Program-made: the position numbers and the translations under genes | Shown here: in pieces, positions 22,401 through 35,200 of the stretch | How positions within the stretch are numbered: the stretch's first letter is position 1 | Layout of the letters: each line of letters starts with the position of its first letter | Notes under the pieces: generated by a model | Database searches by the model: none | The model's input: only the letters and a program-made list of their open reading frames with translations | Told to the model about the DNA's origin: nothing | Origin: Macrostomum hystrix | Lineage: Eukaryota; Platyhelminthes; Macrostomidae | Length of the DNA stretch: 64,000 bases | Assembly (NCBI GenBank): GCA_950097015.1 | Contig: CATNEN010000033.1 | Span: forward strand, 2,960,001 to 3,024,000 | Direction: 5' to 3'

Positions 22401-23658
22401 AATGCTGAAATAAAGCCTGAAAGTTAAGCAATTTTATTCGATAAGCTCTACTTTGAGTAGGCCAATGAGAGATGGTCTGTGTGGTTAGATCTTTTTGATA
22501 TTGGCTTGCTTTTATTATCTGATACATTTTGCTCAGAATGATTTCTTAGAAGCCAGTGAGTTTTCGAAGCAGAGCTTGGGCAACTTGTATCCGACTGGCA
22601 TACTGACTCGCTACTCCATGGCGACTACTCAAGATGGCTAAGAAAACACGAACTGCAAGGGGCGTGCCAAACACGAATTGGATTTCAAGCCAGTCACGTT
22701 TTCAAGACCCGATACACATACAGTGCCCGCCTGGCGGCAGAGACCGGTGGAAACAAAAAACACTGTCAAATTATCGAGCTTTAGCTTTATTAGAGACTTC
22801 AAGTTTCAGCAAGTCTCGATAAGATTTTTAGCAACCGATTTGCTCTGATCAGCTCATGAATTTAGACTCGCGAATTCTCAATCACTAATTCTCTGTTGTT
22901 ACTCCTCTCTCCAGGGCCAACAAGTAGAGGCCTGCTGAGCATGGGGGGCCTGGGCAGCGATGCTCCCATGGGATATGCTAACCGTATTAGCATTCACCAG
23001 ACCCACACAACCAGCAAATGGGCTTCTTCTACCAAGCTTCTTCGACGATGCCACTTTTGCTTTCAATTTTTCCGTTTTTGAATTGTGAATAGAAAAATTC
23101 TGCCTTATTGATCCGTGCTCAGCGTCTCATCTACCGGAAGAAGTACTTCACGCACATCGGCTCTGGCGAGTTTCACCAAGGTAGATTTCAGGTCTCTTTG
23201 AGAGAGGCAGAGAAGTCAGCACGGCCTGAGTACATTACCAACCCTCACAGGGCTGACATTGCGAGCGTGGGCTTATCGATCCGCGTCGTGCAGCAGCTCT
23301 GCGGAAGGATGAGGGGGGCCGGGGTTAGGGATGAGTATCCCGGGAGGCTGGGGAGGCGCCCCAGAGTACACAGGGAGGCTGAGTTCTCACTGGGACGGGC
23401 TCACACCAATCTTAGTAACTGAGCGGCGAGAGGCTGAGAGGAGGGGTGAGAAGGGGAAGCAGGCGGGCTCAGCGGCTCAAACGCGCAAACACAAAGTGCC
23501 TCCCTCCTGTAGAGTTCCCCTTCCATTCCAGAATCCCGCTAGGCCGGTTCTGTTTCGCTGCATTTCTCCCGGCGAAAGTGAGAGCCATCCTGTCAGGCGG
23601 GACTCCGGAATTATCTCAGCCAGGGTACAGCAGGACTCCGGGAGCATCCTGGCCAGCG
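22401..23658. other. Region upstream of stonin
   Basis: It should contain the stonin promoter and any 5' UTR exon. A short stretch at 23122-23180 looks exon-like (acceptor TGCTCAG, reading RLIYRKKYFTHIGSGEFHQ, donor GGTAGAT), but I recognise no homology and cannot link it. The frame of stonin stays open upstream of 23659 to about 23446, probably as 5' UTR. Confidence 0.35.
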
Positions 23659-26565
23659 ATGACGACAGCAAGCGGAGCGGAGGAGGCGGACGACCTGGAA
23701 TTCGACCAGACTGGCTTCGATCCGTTTTCCAGCGCCTTTGGTGAAGCGGTCGATCTCGCACCCGACGACGAGAATCCGTTCGACGCTGGGGGTGACTTCG
23801 CTGCCGATTTATCTGCAAAGCCAACGTCGAAAACAGCACAGCAAATCCTTGACGAAGCTGAAGCGACGCCGACTCGTCGGGACCGCGGCAGAGGCGTGCT
23901 TCGTCAGGACACACTCTCTGGCAACAATCCGTTCCGGGTCGCCTCCACTGAGGCCGAGGACCCCTTTCTTGCGGCTGCTGCATCATCGCAACTCGTAGCA
24001 GAGGCTGCGGCAGAGGTCGCGGCAGCTGCCGCGGCGGCAGCAGAGTCTGAGGACGAGGCTGCCGAGTTGGAAGCGAATGGCTTCGACCCGCTGTCCACCA
24101 TCTACCCGCAGAGCGACAACAGCGGCGACGAGAGCGTGGCGGCTGCTTCGGTCAGTGTCAAAATCAGGAGAGCTGGCAAGGAGGGGGCGGAGGCGGCGAT
24201 CGCCGTGCCGCACATTCAAGGGCCGCCGTCGCGAGCAGAGGCAAAAGCTGCAGCTGCGGCAGCTGCAGCCGCATTCACTCAATCCGTTAATGAAGACGAC
24301 GATGACGATCGATTCAATCCGTTCAACATCTGCGCCGGCTCAGCCGCTCCATCAACCGCTTCAGCCGCAGAAGATAACATCTGGGGCGAAGCCTCATGCG
24401 GCGGTGGCAGCATCTGCGGTGGTGCAGGCAGCAGCGGCGGAGCAGCCTTCGATGTCGACTGGGCCAGACCGGCATTGGGCGACGCGGACGAGTCTGGCAG
24501 GCGGAGCCGACTTCGCTCCGAGACGCCGCCGATGCCACCCTTTGAGCCCTTCCAACCGGCCTGCATGGGGGACAGCTGGAAGCTGTTCATCCGCATGCCA
24601 GAGACCAAGAAGAAGATAGGAAAGCAGATGAGCAAGTTCACGTCGGACCGCTGGTGGAAGGACATCTTGCTGCGCCTCGTGTGGGAACAGGAGCGACCGA
24701 CTCTGAAGCTGTACAACTTGGAGGATCTGGAGAGTCCGTACCGCTGCATCCGCCTGGAGCCTTTTTTTCAACTGAGCCACGCCAAGCTTCAGCAGTACGA
24801 CAAGTATGGCAAGCTGCACATCTTCAAGGTAAACCTCATCACCTACAAGGAGATGGTTGGCGTGCGCACTGAGAAGTGGTCGCTTAAGACTATCCAGAAC
24901 ATGCTGGCAAAGCCGAAGACCACCGACGTTCTGGACCACATGCCCGTGCGCCAGGAGATCGTGAAGTTCGGCAGCATCAACCAGCACGACATCCGATCGC
25001 TGATGTGGCAGATAGAGGACCTCATGATGCGCACCGCCGTGGCCAGAGACAGGAACAAGGCGCCCGTTGACTACGTCAAAGAGGAGGTCTGTGCCTACGT
25101 TCAGGACGAGTACGAGGCCTCCGTCAACCAGCAGGGCCACATTTTGCGGCAGAAGTCACGCACTCGAGTATTTTTCACAGCCTTCGCCACCGGAATGCCC
25201 TACGTTGAGCTTGGCCTCAACGATAAGTGGCGCTACGGCAACGAGGTGGTGAAGCGCCAGGACATCATTCCCATGCTGCACGATGACTGGATCGACATGT
25301 ACGAGCCGCAGTTCCACTCCGTGGTGGACATGGCGCGCTACGAATGCTCGCACATGATCTGCTTCCATCCACTGGATGCCTGTCGCTTCGAGCTGATGCG
25401 ATTCCGCGTGGCGCTGCGGGAGAACCAGGAGCTGCCAGTGCAGCTCAAGTGCGTTTTCTCCATCGATCAGGACCGTGTGAACATCCGCTGCGACGTCATG
25501 GTGCCGGGATTCTTCAGCAGCACCACCCGGTGCCACGAGGTGCCAGCGGAGGACATCGAGATCCGCATCCCGATCCCAGAAGACTGGGTGTACTTCTTCA
25601 GGCAGGAGGGCAAGTTTAAGTACAACTCGGTGCACTCGGCGCTGCGCAAGCCGGGCCGCATCAAGGGCATCGAGCGGATCACGCAGATGGCGCAGGGATT
25701 TTTCCCGCCCTCCATCATGGAGGCAAACATCGGCGTTGCCAAATATGAACACCTGTACCGAGCCATTGTGTGGCGAATCGCCCGACTGCCGGAGAAACAT
25801 CACGGTGAGACACTTCGGCTCAGTTAAAAACAGGTTTGATACATAGAATAAGAGTAAAAACAAAGAGCTTTCCAAACAACCACCCCAACAGGCGCTTACA
25901 AGTCGCACATGTTTGCCTGTCGACTGCAGCTGGGTCCGCACGACACCGTGCCGAGCTGGGAGGCCCTGGAGCCCAACGCCCATGTCGAGTTCCGCATGCC
26001 GGGCAGCACGGTCTCCGGCTGCACCGTGCGCAGCATTGGCCTGGACCACACCGGCCAGGCTGGCAAGTTCGTGCAGTACACAGCCAGGTACAGCTACAGT
26101 TGGGCCATCTGCTACGAGTTCGGCGAGAGAAAGAAGCCACCAGTGACCAGCGTGCTGGACGAACCGTCCAAGCAGAAACCGAAACAGCAGCAGGAGCAGC
26201 AACAGTCGCAGCCTCCTCCTCCTCCGCCTCCGCCACCAAAGCCGGTGTTCACCGACTTGGAGATTCCGGACGACCCGTTCGCCTGTGCGCCGTCAACGGG
26301 CGGAGACGCCCCCGTCTCGACCAGCAGAATTAGCTCCGCCTTCGACCCGCTGGCCGCAGCGTTTGGATTCGGCTCGGCCTCGGCCGCGTCCCCTCCTCCG
26401 CGACCGCAACCGCCACCCTCGCAGCAGCAGCCGATGAGCATATTCCAGTCGGCACTGCCCGGTGCTCTCAGTGAGCTGCTGGGTCTTCAAGTCGGCGGCA
26501 CAGCCCCTGAAGCAACCAAGGAGGCAGCAAATGCCGATTCAGAGGTCCCGGAGTCGCAGCAATAA
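23659..26565 (+). CDS. stnB: Stonin / Stoned B endocytic adaptor, 2 coding exons, 939 aa
   Basis: Exons 23659-25804 and 25892-26565, phase 1, intron 87 bp (GTGAGA...CAACAG). Stonins are AP-2 mu-related adaptors that sort synaptotagmin during synaptic-vesicle endocytosis. The acidic, Ala-rich N terminus carries three NPF motifs (ENPFD about residue 38, NNPFR about 89, FNPFN about 219) and FDPF, expected to bind EH domains and AP-2. A stonin homology domain starts near residue 304 (DSWKLFIRMPETKKKIGKQM). The mu-homology domain runs from about 480 to 795 and crosses the intron (GRIKGIERITQMAQGFFPPS, YSYSWAICYEFGE). The tail is Gln/Pro-rich with DDPF and FDPL. I chose the ATG at 23659 for its context and because it begins the acidic FDPF/NPF region. 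No stonin-A-like frame precedes it, unlike the dicistronic fly locus. Confidence 0.93.
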
Positions 26566-28108
26566 TTCAAGTTAGCTGATTCCTCCCAAAGCGCACTTGT
26601 CTTGTTAATTTGGTTGCCAGGTACAAGGCGTTCCAGCGCAATCTAATTTAGTTCAAATATCGACCACTGACTGAGTCAGACAGTTACTGACAGCATACTC
26701 GTCCGTGCCAGTTAGTCATAGCATCAGTCAGACAAAACCCGCCTGTCCGAATGTTAAAAGTGCAACCAGGTGACTCCAGTATTACATCTACTACGATTCC
26801 TGGATCCAATTTAACTGCTTTAGACAGCTGGCAAGCCAAATTAAGGGTAATCTGATAAAAATGTTATATAGTTAATAGTGTGAAGTACAATAGTGAAGTA
26901 CAATTCAAGCTTATGTCATGCAGCCACCCCAGACACCTCTCCACATGACTGTCCATCTGTTTGAAATCAGCCATGCCAGTGCATCAAGCAAACGTTGAGT
27001 GTCTATCATTTAAAAACTGACAATTCATTATGTTTGAGCACGTGATCACAAGGGCTTACTCAAATAGTTTTTTCTTAGAATACTGCTAGCGATTTTCCTA
27101 TGCGAGCTGATTGTTCGATTCGCACTCGCGCTATTGATGTTGTCCCGCTGACTTGCTCGCAGCACAATTTTATTATTTGCAAATTTCCTATTCAATTAGC
27201 TGAGTGAATCGCGTGTGCAGTTGTGCTTTTTCCTAACCCTTATATATCAAACATTTAGTAGCGATGCTAAAATATACTAAAAAACACATTAGTTACCTTC
27301 ACAGCATTCAATACACTGTTTGAATTGACTGAATTTGGTTTTTTAAATTAACAATAATTAATGCATTTGCAACAGAAACTACTTGCAGTAACAATAAATG
27401 TGCACTCACACGCACACCCACATCCATACAAAAACACTTTCGCATACACACACACTTTAACAAACACAATGCGTATATGGTTAACTATATTTAGTATTAG
27501 TGCATAAGTGGAGACTGCATGAAGGTGAAAGCCGTAAAAGCAACGGGATCTATATAGTTGATGCTATAAAGCAAAGCACAATGGAATACTTGAGTAGCTG
27601 TTCATGCGGGTGCTGCAGTTATAGAACTTCTGAAGGTGAGAGTATTGTATGGCCACTGTACAGAACAACAGTGCAGGCCTTCACTCACCTTCTGCGTCAG
27701 GGCAAGCCCACACAAACAAGCGCAGCTAACGTGTATGTGTCAAAGCTCTGCTAGATCACCTACCACAGATAGCGAATGCTGAGTGCGAATTACGGAAGGG
27801 TAATTTACCGATTACATGTACACGTATACTAGCGTCTAGCTGGGACCATAACAATTAGTTGAAATATATAAACTTCAATTGTAAATTTTGTAAACTAAAT
27901 CTATTTGCAATATGCGCATGAAACAAGACTCTATAGTTGACTGCAATATTTGGGGTAAATCTGGGAGGAAACGAAAATTATTGTTGACAATAGTTTCGTT
28001 GACGAAATAAAAAAATAAAATTGTTGGCTCAATATATTTCGTAATTAGCAACTCGATAAAATGTTCTGTCTTAGTCATTCCGACTGCAGATTCCTGTGAT
28101 CTGGAAAC
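26566..28108. other. Stonin 3' flank and intergenic DNA
   Basis: AT-rich, no gene seen. AATAAA at 27393-27398 is a candidate stonin polyadenylation signal, about 830 bp after the stop. A CA-rich stretch (27408-27470) follows it. Confidence 0.4.
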
Positions 28109-28310
28109 TCAGCCCCTGGGACATTTGCAACGCTGATCCTCTGGCACGTCCTTCATCGCCTGCTGAACGTGCTGACCGCAGCCTGAAAATCCCAATTCAA
28201 ACCGAAGGTGTATTAGTTATTGTGTTGCACAAAGCAGTGATAAGTTTGATTGGCCCTTTACCTTTCCAAGTCATCTTGCCGCACTTGTCACATTTGACTT
28301 TCATGCACAT
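28109..28310 (-). CDS. Tiny cysteine-rich protein, copy B, 40 aa, 2 exons
   Basis: Exon 1 is 28262-28310 and exon 2 is 28109-28182 (minus strand), with a 79-bp intron, donor GTAAAG, acceptor TTTTCAG, phase 1. The protein starts MCMKVKCDKCGKMTWK, continues GCGQHVQQAMKDVPEDQRCK and ends CPRG. It has six Cys and one His (CxxC plus GCGxH plus RCKC), a likely zinc-binding arrangement. From memory, very short proteins with the same CxxCxKxTWxGCGxHV...VP..RCxC pattern are widespread in bacteria, fungi and plants; their function is unknown to me. The neighbouring copy A (28 of 39 aligned positions identical by eye) has the intron at the same codon. The selection-like pattern (changes avoid Cys, His, Trp and Gly) argues that both are real genes. 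Confidence 0.85.
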
Positions 28311-29503
28311 GGTTGCAATTCGATTTTTCGAAGCTGAGAAATTCGAATAGAACATTAAGTGTAACGAACAGTTAAAAAACCAATGCATTCGAGGTCGTGA
28401 ATGTCAGTTCAAGTAAAGACTGTTAAAATGTTTTATTAATTATTCCATGTATGTATTTTATACTTTTTAGTCGATATAATAATGCTCTGTTTACACCATT
28501 TATAAATAAATATAATATATTGGCATTAAATTTAGTTTTATTTTGTTTAAATTTAAATAAAATTTCCGGAACCAAATACTAGAGAAATGCTTAGTTTGTA
28601 TCTGTCTTAATGACGACGATACAGTCAGGTTCGCGCAGTGGCCATTGATGTATGTAGAAATTATTTCTTACACTTTTTAAGGCCATTATGTGATCGTATA
28701 TCTTGCAGTTTAGACGTACAAAGCAAACTCATGTGTTTTTGTACATCCTAACCTGCAGATAATTAGCGGAATATTGATAATACATCTTTACCATTTCCTT
28801 CACTCCAAATAGCTTAACAGCTCAAATTAAGTAAAAAACTATTTTCAATATTTCTGAATAAACATGTGTATTTAAAGCCAACTGACTTGTGTATTTTATA
28901 TTTAAACATAAGTTGGGAGACCAAAAGTAAGCTTTTAGAGGTCATAGCATGTTCAAATATATAGTAATAATTGGGGTAGGCAGCAGGCATGATTAAAACA
29001 ATGCAGTGCATTAAAACAAACACCCTAAATACATAAAATGTTTGGTCTTTCAAAGAAATTTTTATGGCAACAAATACCATGTCAAGTATAAAAATAGGCT
29101 AACATAAAACTAGCACTATTAAAATTCAATTACATTCACTTTATTATGTGCTTTTATTGGTGTCAAGAAAATGTTGTTGGTATATAAATAGAAATGTTTT
29201 TTATTAAAGACTCACTTGGAAATTATATTATTACACTGGGGCTTTTAGATTTGCTTTTTAGAAAGCTACTAGTCTCTAGGTCAATGTTTTTACAACTAAA
29301 TAAAATCATTTTGTATTAAAAAAGTTAGTCAGACACATCTATTCTTAGCTACTGCAAAATGTTTTTGGCTCAAAATATAGGTTTTTAGATATTTACAGAA
29401 AATGATTTGGTAACAGCAAAAGTTCTAAGTAGACATTCAATTATGATCGTTTTTGGTCTCAATTTTACTGTTTGGAATCTTGTAAAAAACAACCTTGATG
29501 TGT
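28311..29503. other. Spacer between the two tiny cysteine-rich genes
   Basis: Very AT-rich, with no coding signal. It would contain the promoter of copy B and the 3' end of copy A. An AATAAA on the minus strand overlaps the copy A stop codon. Confidence 0.4.
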
Positions 29504-30919
29504 TTATTTATCACACTTGCAACGCTGGTCTTCTGGTACATTCTTCATCACTTGTTCCACATGCTTGCCACAGCCTGAAATACAAAAAGTAAGCATATTA
29601 AAGGAATGTTCTCTATATTTTACTTATTCTAAGGCAGAGCTTATTCCCACGGTCCTGTGCTGATAATTTAAATTTTATCCACATGGATCCATGCCAATAA
29701 TTTTCTGCTTATCCACACGGCAGCTTGTATGAATAGGTCTAAAACTCTTTATATAAATATGCCGTGCCATTAATTTCAATTTTATCCACATGGTTCTGTT
29801 TTTTGAAACAAGGCCCTTTTGGGTTTGAACGTTTTGTTAAACCCTCAAGCCAATAGATTGACAAAGTTGCCAGTGTGTTACAAATGTGTTCTACATTTCG
29901 ACCTACACATTCATTAACCGACGTTAATGTCATCCTTTTTAATTATTGTAATAACAATTTACTAAATATTTTGTCATCATTACGTGTTTTTATTCAAATT
30001 GTATTGACTTAAAAAGTAAGAAGTCTATCAAAGAAAATTATACGAGTCAACCAGCAGAATTCTAGTCAGCACCAAACTTGTCACACATATTATCACGCAT
30101 CATTGTTATTATTTTACACTATGCATTGATAGTGTACACTATACACTATACTCTGAAGCAAAAGCCTTATGCTCAGAGAAGAATAGGTAGGGACTTGAAA
30201 GTAGACATATTCATACAAGCTGCCATGTGGATAAGCAGAAAATTATCGGCACGGATCCGTGTGGATAAAATTGAAATTATCAGCATGGGACTGTGGGATT
30301 GGGAATAAGCACTTCCTTAATCTAATAGGATAGTTATTTATTTTAAATCATGTAAACATGGCTAGTTCCTATTTTTATACATAATCAAATTTTCATTTAC
30401 ATATACTTACATCATCTCACCTGCAATATTTTTTCTCAAATTCTTAGACAGGTACATTTTTATAGTCCAGGCACTGCCCAGAATCAAATCATCATCAAAT
30501 TTTGTCATAAAATGTGTCATTTCTTTTAAAACAAGAGTAGGCTATTTAGCTATCCAGATTTTTAGATAATTACCATTATTCTGATGTCATCTAGCAACAT
30601 AGATGAACGTTACTGATTCAGGATATATATAGGTTATCTAAATGATTTGACCGAATAGCATTAGAAAGGATTGTTATTGCAGTCTAGGTAAAATGAAGAT
30701 TTGTTTCTAAAATAAATCAAAATACTAAATCCAAAGACTACATAGACCCCCTGTTATTGCAGTTGTGTACGCAAAAACACTTTTACATTTAATAAAAACT
30801 TTGCTGAATTTAAAGAAAACGTGTAGAGGACCATGAGCACAATAGGCTCAAATTGCTCAAATTATCATACCTTTCCAAGTAGTCTTTCCACATTTGTCAC
30901 ACTTCACCGGCATACACAT
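29504..30919 (-). CDS. Tiny cysteine-rich protein, copy A, 39 aa, 2 exons
   Basis: Exon 1 is 30871-30919 and exon 2 is 29504-29574 (minus strand), joined in phase 1 (donor GTATGA, acceptor ATTTCAG). It reads MCMPVKCDKCGKTTWK, then GCGKHVEQVMKNVPEDQRCK and CDK-stop. All cysteines, the histidine and the Trp-Lys-Gly-Cys-Gly junction match copy B, and the intron sits at the same codon. The intron is 1,296 bp because a 684-bp inverted-repeat element (29633-30316) has inserted into it. The protein is probably a cytosolic zinc-binding mini-protein; no function is known to me. The product is far too short for usual gene finders and is likely to be missed in annotation. Confidence 0.85.
29633..30316. 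mobile_element. Non-autonomous Mutator-like TIR element, copy 1
   Basis: Terminal inverted repeats of more than 100 bp: left GGCAGAGCTTATTCCC..., right end reverse-complemented GGAAGTGCTTATTCCC..., both continuing with TTTTATCCACAYGGATCC. Flanking 9-bp direct repeats TTATTCTAA (29624-29632) and TTAATCTAA (30317-30325) differ at one base. It has no coding capacity. A second copy is at 54519-55188. Long TIRs plus a 9-bp duplication point to a Mutator-like superfamily. Confidence 0.85.
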
Positions 30920-32255
30920 GATTGCTTTATTGTTTATCCTTTAGAAGATCAGCTCAGAGTGTTGCTCAGGTAGCCTAGTCTAGTGATGTAGCTTAGACCA
31001 ATATTCGAACACACGTACTGACAACCGTGGCCGTTCAAAACGTGCTTTGAAAAGTTTGAATGTACAATTAAATCAATCTTAAATTTACGCCTTTGATAAT
31101 AAAATTACAAAGTTAAACAAAACAACAGTAGCCTATTATTAACAGGATAGTAGGAATGGTCATAATTGATTTTTCAAAGTGAATGAGTATTTTTCAAAGT
31201 CATAGTCGCGTATTAAATATTATCGTGTTTTACATTGAGATTTTTCTCAGCATTTCTCTTCAATCTAACTGATAAAAAGTTAAATCCAACAGTTAACTCT
31301 TCATTATAGCAATTATAGTATCATAATGTGTGCGCGTCGGACATATTGGTCCGAAAGACAAAATATCACTACTCTAAACATAAAATTAAGCTTTCGGTTC
31401 TCATGGTGCGTCGAAATGACTAAAGAAAAAAGGGAAGGCAAAAGGGTTAAATTAGCCATAATTAGGTCAAATTTAATTCCTGATGAACAATTATGAATAC
31501 AAATGCAAAAAATGTCTGTATAATTTATACATATAATTCACACGGCTGCATATACACTTATATTGTTTCCGTAGTTCTTCCTGGTGAATGGAACTTTACA
31601 TTTAATTTTCTTAGCCTGTTATGCCTTGTAGCAATTAATTAAAATTTATCGTGAGGAATATATATTTAATCGAAAAGCAAGTTGTTACAAAGTCATAACA
31701 TGGACTAAAACAGTGATGACAATTATAGCACGCAGGCTTTATAGACGAAATTGATTCAAATCGTTGTTCGCCTAATATATACATTTGAAGCAAGTTACAA
31801 GCAATAAAATGCTGATTGTGCAAAGTCAATGCGGGATTCTGTATCCGCAGGAAGAGAAGCCACGCGAATTTCAGTGCGACGTGCAGCTACATCTATTTTA
31901 TTGGTATCTGTAAATGCTGGATGTGATCCGGAAGACTGGAGAGAGAATCGACCAGCAGGTCTCACCGCCTCCCAGCAACAAAGCAGCAGCAACAAAACCC
32001 GCAATTGTTTCACCCCCAAAGCCTGCCGCATTGCGCCACCAATAATGTTTTTGCATTCATTTTTACAAATTCCCTCTGCCGGAAAACAGGCCGTTGTCAT
32101 AGCCAAATACTCCCTGCATACTGCATGCGGCTGCAGCGACTTGCGTTACAGCTCAAAAGATTCGACCCTCAGCTGTATGCCTTCAATGCATTGAGCGTGG
32201 TAAATGGGAGTTAAAATTTGCAGTATACAAAAGAGTTGGACCATAAACATGTTGA
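30920..32255. other. Region upstream of copy A, with a GC-rich island
   Basis: AT-rich 30920-31825 should hold the copy A promoter. The GC-richer island 31830-32215 has exon-like scraps on the plus strand (EEKPREFQCDVQLHLFY; SNKAAATKPAIVSPPKPAAL; MRLQRLALQLKRFDPQLYAF) broken by stops. The last scrap faintly resembles the RLQR...LQxFD segment of LTR-retrotransposon RNase H, so a decayed retroelement is one guess. No intact gene is called. Confidence 0.3.
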
Positions 32256-35200
32256 TCCCAGATACCAATTAAATCCTAGATCCTAGATCCCAGATGCCAA
32301 ATCCCAGATCCTAGATCCCAGACGCTGAATCCAAGATCCTAGATCCCAGATGCCAAATCCCAGATCCTAGATCCCAGATGCCAAATCCCAGATCCTAGAC
32401 CCCAGACGCTAAATCCCAGATCCTAGACCCCAGTCTCCAAATTTAAGATCCTAGATCCCAGATGCCAAATCCCAGATCCTAGATCCCAGACGCTAAATCC
32501 CAGATCCTAGATCCCAGATGCCAAATCCCAGATCCTAGATCCCAGATGCCAAATCCCAGATCCTAGATCCCAGACGCTAAATCCCAGATCCTAGATTCCA
32601 GTCTCCAAATTTAAGATCCTAGATCCCAGATGCCAAATCCCAGATCCTAGATCCCAGACGCTAAATCCCAGATCCTAGATCCCAGATGCCAAATCCCAGA
32701 TGCCAAATCCCAGATGCCAAATCCCAGATCCTAGATTCCAGTCTCCAAATTTAAGATCCTAGATCCCAGATGCCAAATCCCAGATCCTAGATCCCAGATG
32801 CCAAATCCCAGATGCCAAATCCCAGATGCCAAATCCCAGATCCTAGATCGCAGATGCGAAATCCCAGATCCTAGATCATAGACACCAAATCCCAGATCAT
32901 AGATCCCAGATGCCAAATCTCAGATCCTAGATCCCAGACGCCAAATCCCAGATCCTAGATCCCAGACGCCAATCCCAGATCCTAGATTCCAGTCTCCAAA
33001 TCTCAGATCCTAGATCCCAGATCCTAGATCCCCGACGCCAATCCCAGATCCTAGATTCCAGTCTCCAAATTTAAGATCCTAGATCCCAGACGCCAAAACC
33101 AAGATCCTAGATCCCAGATACCAAATCCCAGATCATAGATCCCAGACTCCAAATCCCAGATCCTAGATTCCAGATGCCAAATCTCAGATCCTAGATCCCA
33201 GACTCCAAATCCCAGATACTAGATCCCAGACGCTAAATCCCAGATCCTAGATTCCAGTCTCCAAATTTAAGATACTAGATCCCAGACGCACAAATCCCAG
33301 ATGCCAAATCCCAGATCATAGATCCCAGATGACAAATCCCAGATCCTAGATCCCATATTCCAAATCCCAGATCCTAGATCCCAGATGCCAAATCTCAGAT
33401 CCTAGATCCCAGATGCCAAATCCCAGATCCTAGATCCCAGATGCCAAATCCCAGATCCTTGATCCCAGACGCTAAATCCCAGATCCTAGATCCCAGATGC
33501 CAAATCCCAGATCCTAGATCCCAGATGCCAAATCCCAGATCCTTGATCCCAGACGCTAAATCCCAGATCCTAGATCCCAGATGCCAAATCCCAGATCCTA
33601 GATCCCAGATGCCAAATCCCAGATCCTAGATCCCAGACGCTAAATCCCAGATCCTAGATTCCAGTCTCCAAATTTAAGATCCTAGATCCCAGATGCCAAA
33701 TCCCAGATCCTAGATCCCAGACGCTAAATCCCAGATCCTAGATCCCAGATGCCAAATCCCAGATGCCAAATCCCAGATGCCAAATCCCAGATCCTAGATT
33801 CCAGTCTCCAAATTTAAGATCCTAGATCCCAGATGCCAAATCCCAGATCCTAGATCCCAGATGCCAAATCCCAGATGCCAAATCCCAGATGCCAAATCCC
33901 AGATCCTAGATCGCAGATGCGAAATCCCAGATCCTAGATCATAGACACCAAATCCCAGATCATAGATCCCAGATGCCAAATCTCAGATCCTAGATCCCAG
34001 ACGCCAAATCCCAGATCCTAGATCCCAGACGCCAATCCCAGATCCTAGATTCCAGTCTCCAAATCTCAGATCCTAGATCCCAGATCCTAGATCCCCGACG
34101 CCAATCCCAGATCCTAGATTCCAGTCTCCAAATTTAAGATCCTAGATCCCAGACGCCAAAACCAAGATCCTAGATCCCAGATACCAAATCCCAGATCATA
34201 GATCCCAGACTCCAAATCCCAGATCCTAGATTCCAGATGCCAAATCTCAGATCCTAGATCCCAGACTCCAAATCCCAGATACTAGATCCCAGACGCTAAA
34301 TCCCAGATCCTAGATTCCAGTCTCCAAATTTAAGATACTAGATCCCAGACGCACAAATCCCAGATGCCAAATCCCAGATCATAGATCCCAGATGACAAAT
34401 CCCAGATCCTAGATCCCATATTCCAAATCCCAGATCCTAGATCCCAGATGCCAAATCTCAGATCCTAGATCCCAGATGCCAAATCCCAGATCCTAGATCC
34501 CAGATGCCAAATCCCAGATCCTTGATCCCAGACGCTAAATCCCAGATCCTAGATCCCAGATGCCAAATCCCAGATCCTAGATCCCAGATGCCAAATCCCA
34601 GATCCTTGATCCCAGACGCTAAATCCCAGATCCAAGATTACAGTTTCCAAATTTAAGATCCTTGATCCCAGATGCCAAATCCCAGATCATAGATCCCAGA
34701 TGCTAAATCTTAGATCCTAGATCCCAGATGCCAAATCCCAGATCATAGATCCCAGACGACAAATCCCAGATCCTTGATCCCAGATGCTAAATCCCAGATC
34801 CCAGATCCCAGATGCCAAAATCAGATCCTAGATCCCAGTCTCCAAATTTAAGATCCTAGATCCCAGATGCCAAATCCCAGATCCTTGATCCCAGACGCTA
34901 AATCCCAGATCCAAGATTCCAGTTTCCAAATTTAAGATCCTAGATCCCAGATGCCAAATCCCAGATCATAGATCCCAGACGACACATCCCAGATCCTTGA
35001 TCCCAGATGCTAAATCCCAGATCCCAGATCCCAGATGCCAAAATCAGATCCTAGATCCCAGTCTCCAAATTTAAGATCCTAGATCCCAGATGCCAAATCC
35101 CAGATCCTTGATCCCAGACGCTAAATCCCAGATCCAAGATTCCAGTTTCCAAATTTAAGATCCTAGATCCCAGATGCCAAATCCCAGATCATAGATCCCA

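Noticed and set aside
23108..23422. 104-codon frame upstream of stonin
   Set aside because: Only the first ~20 codons look exon-like; no homology and no link in phase to stonin could be shown.
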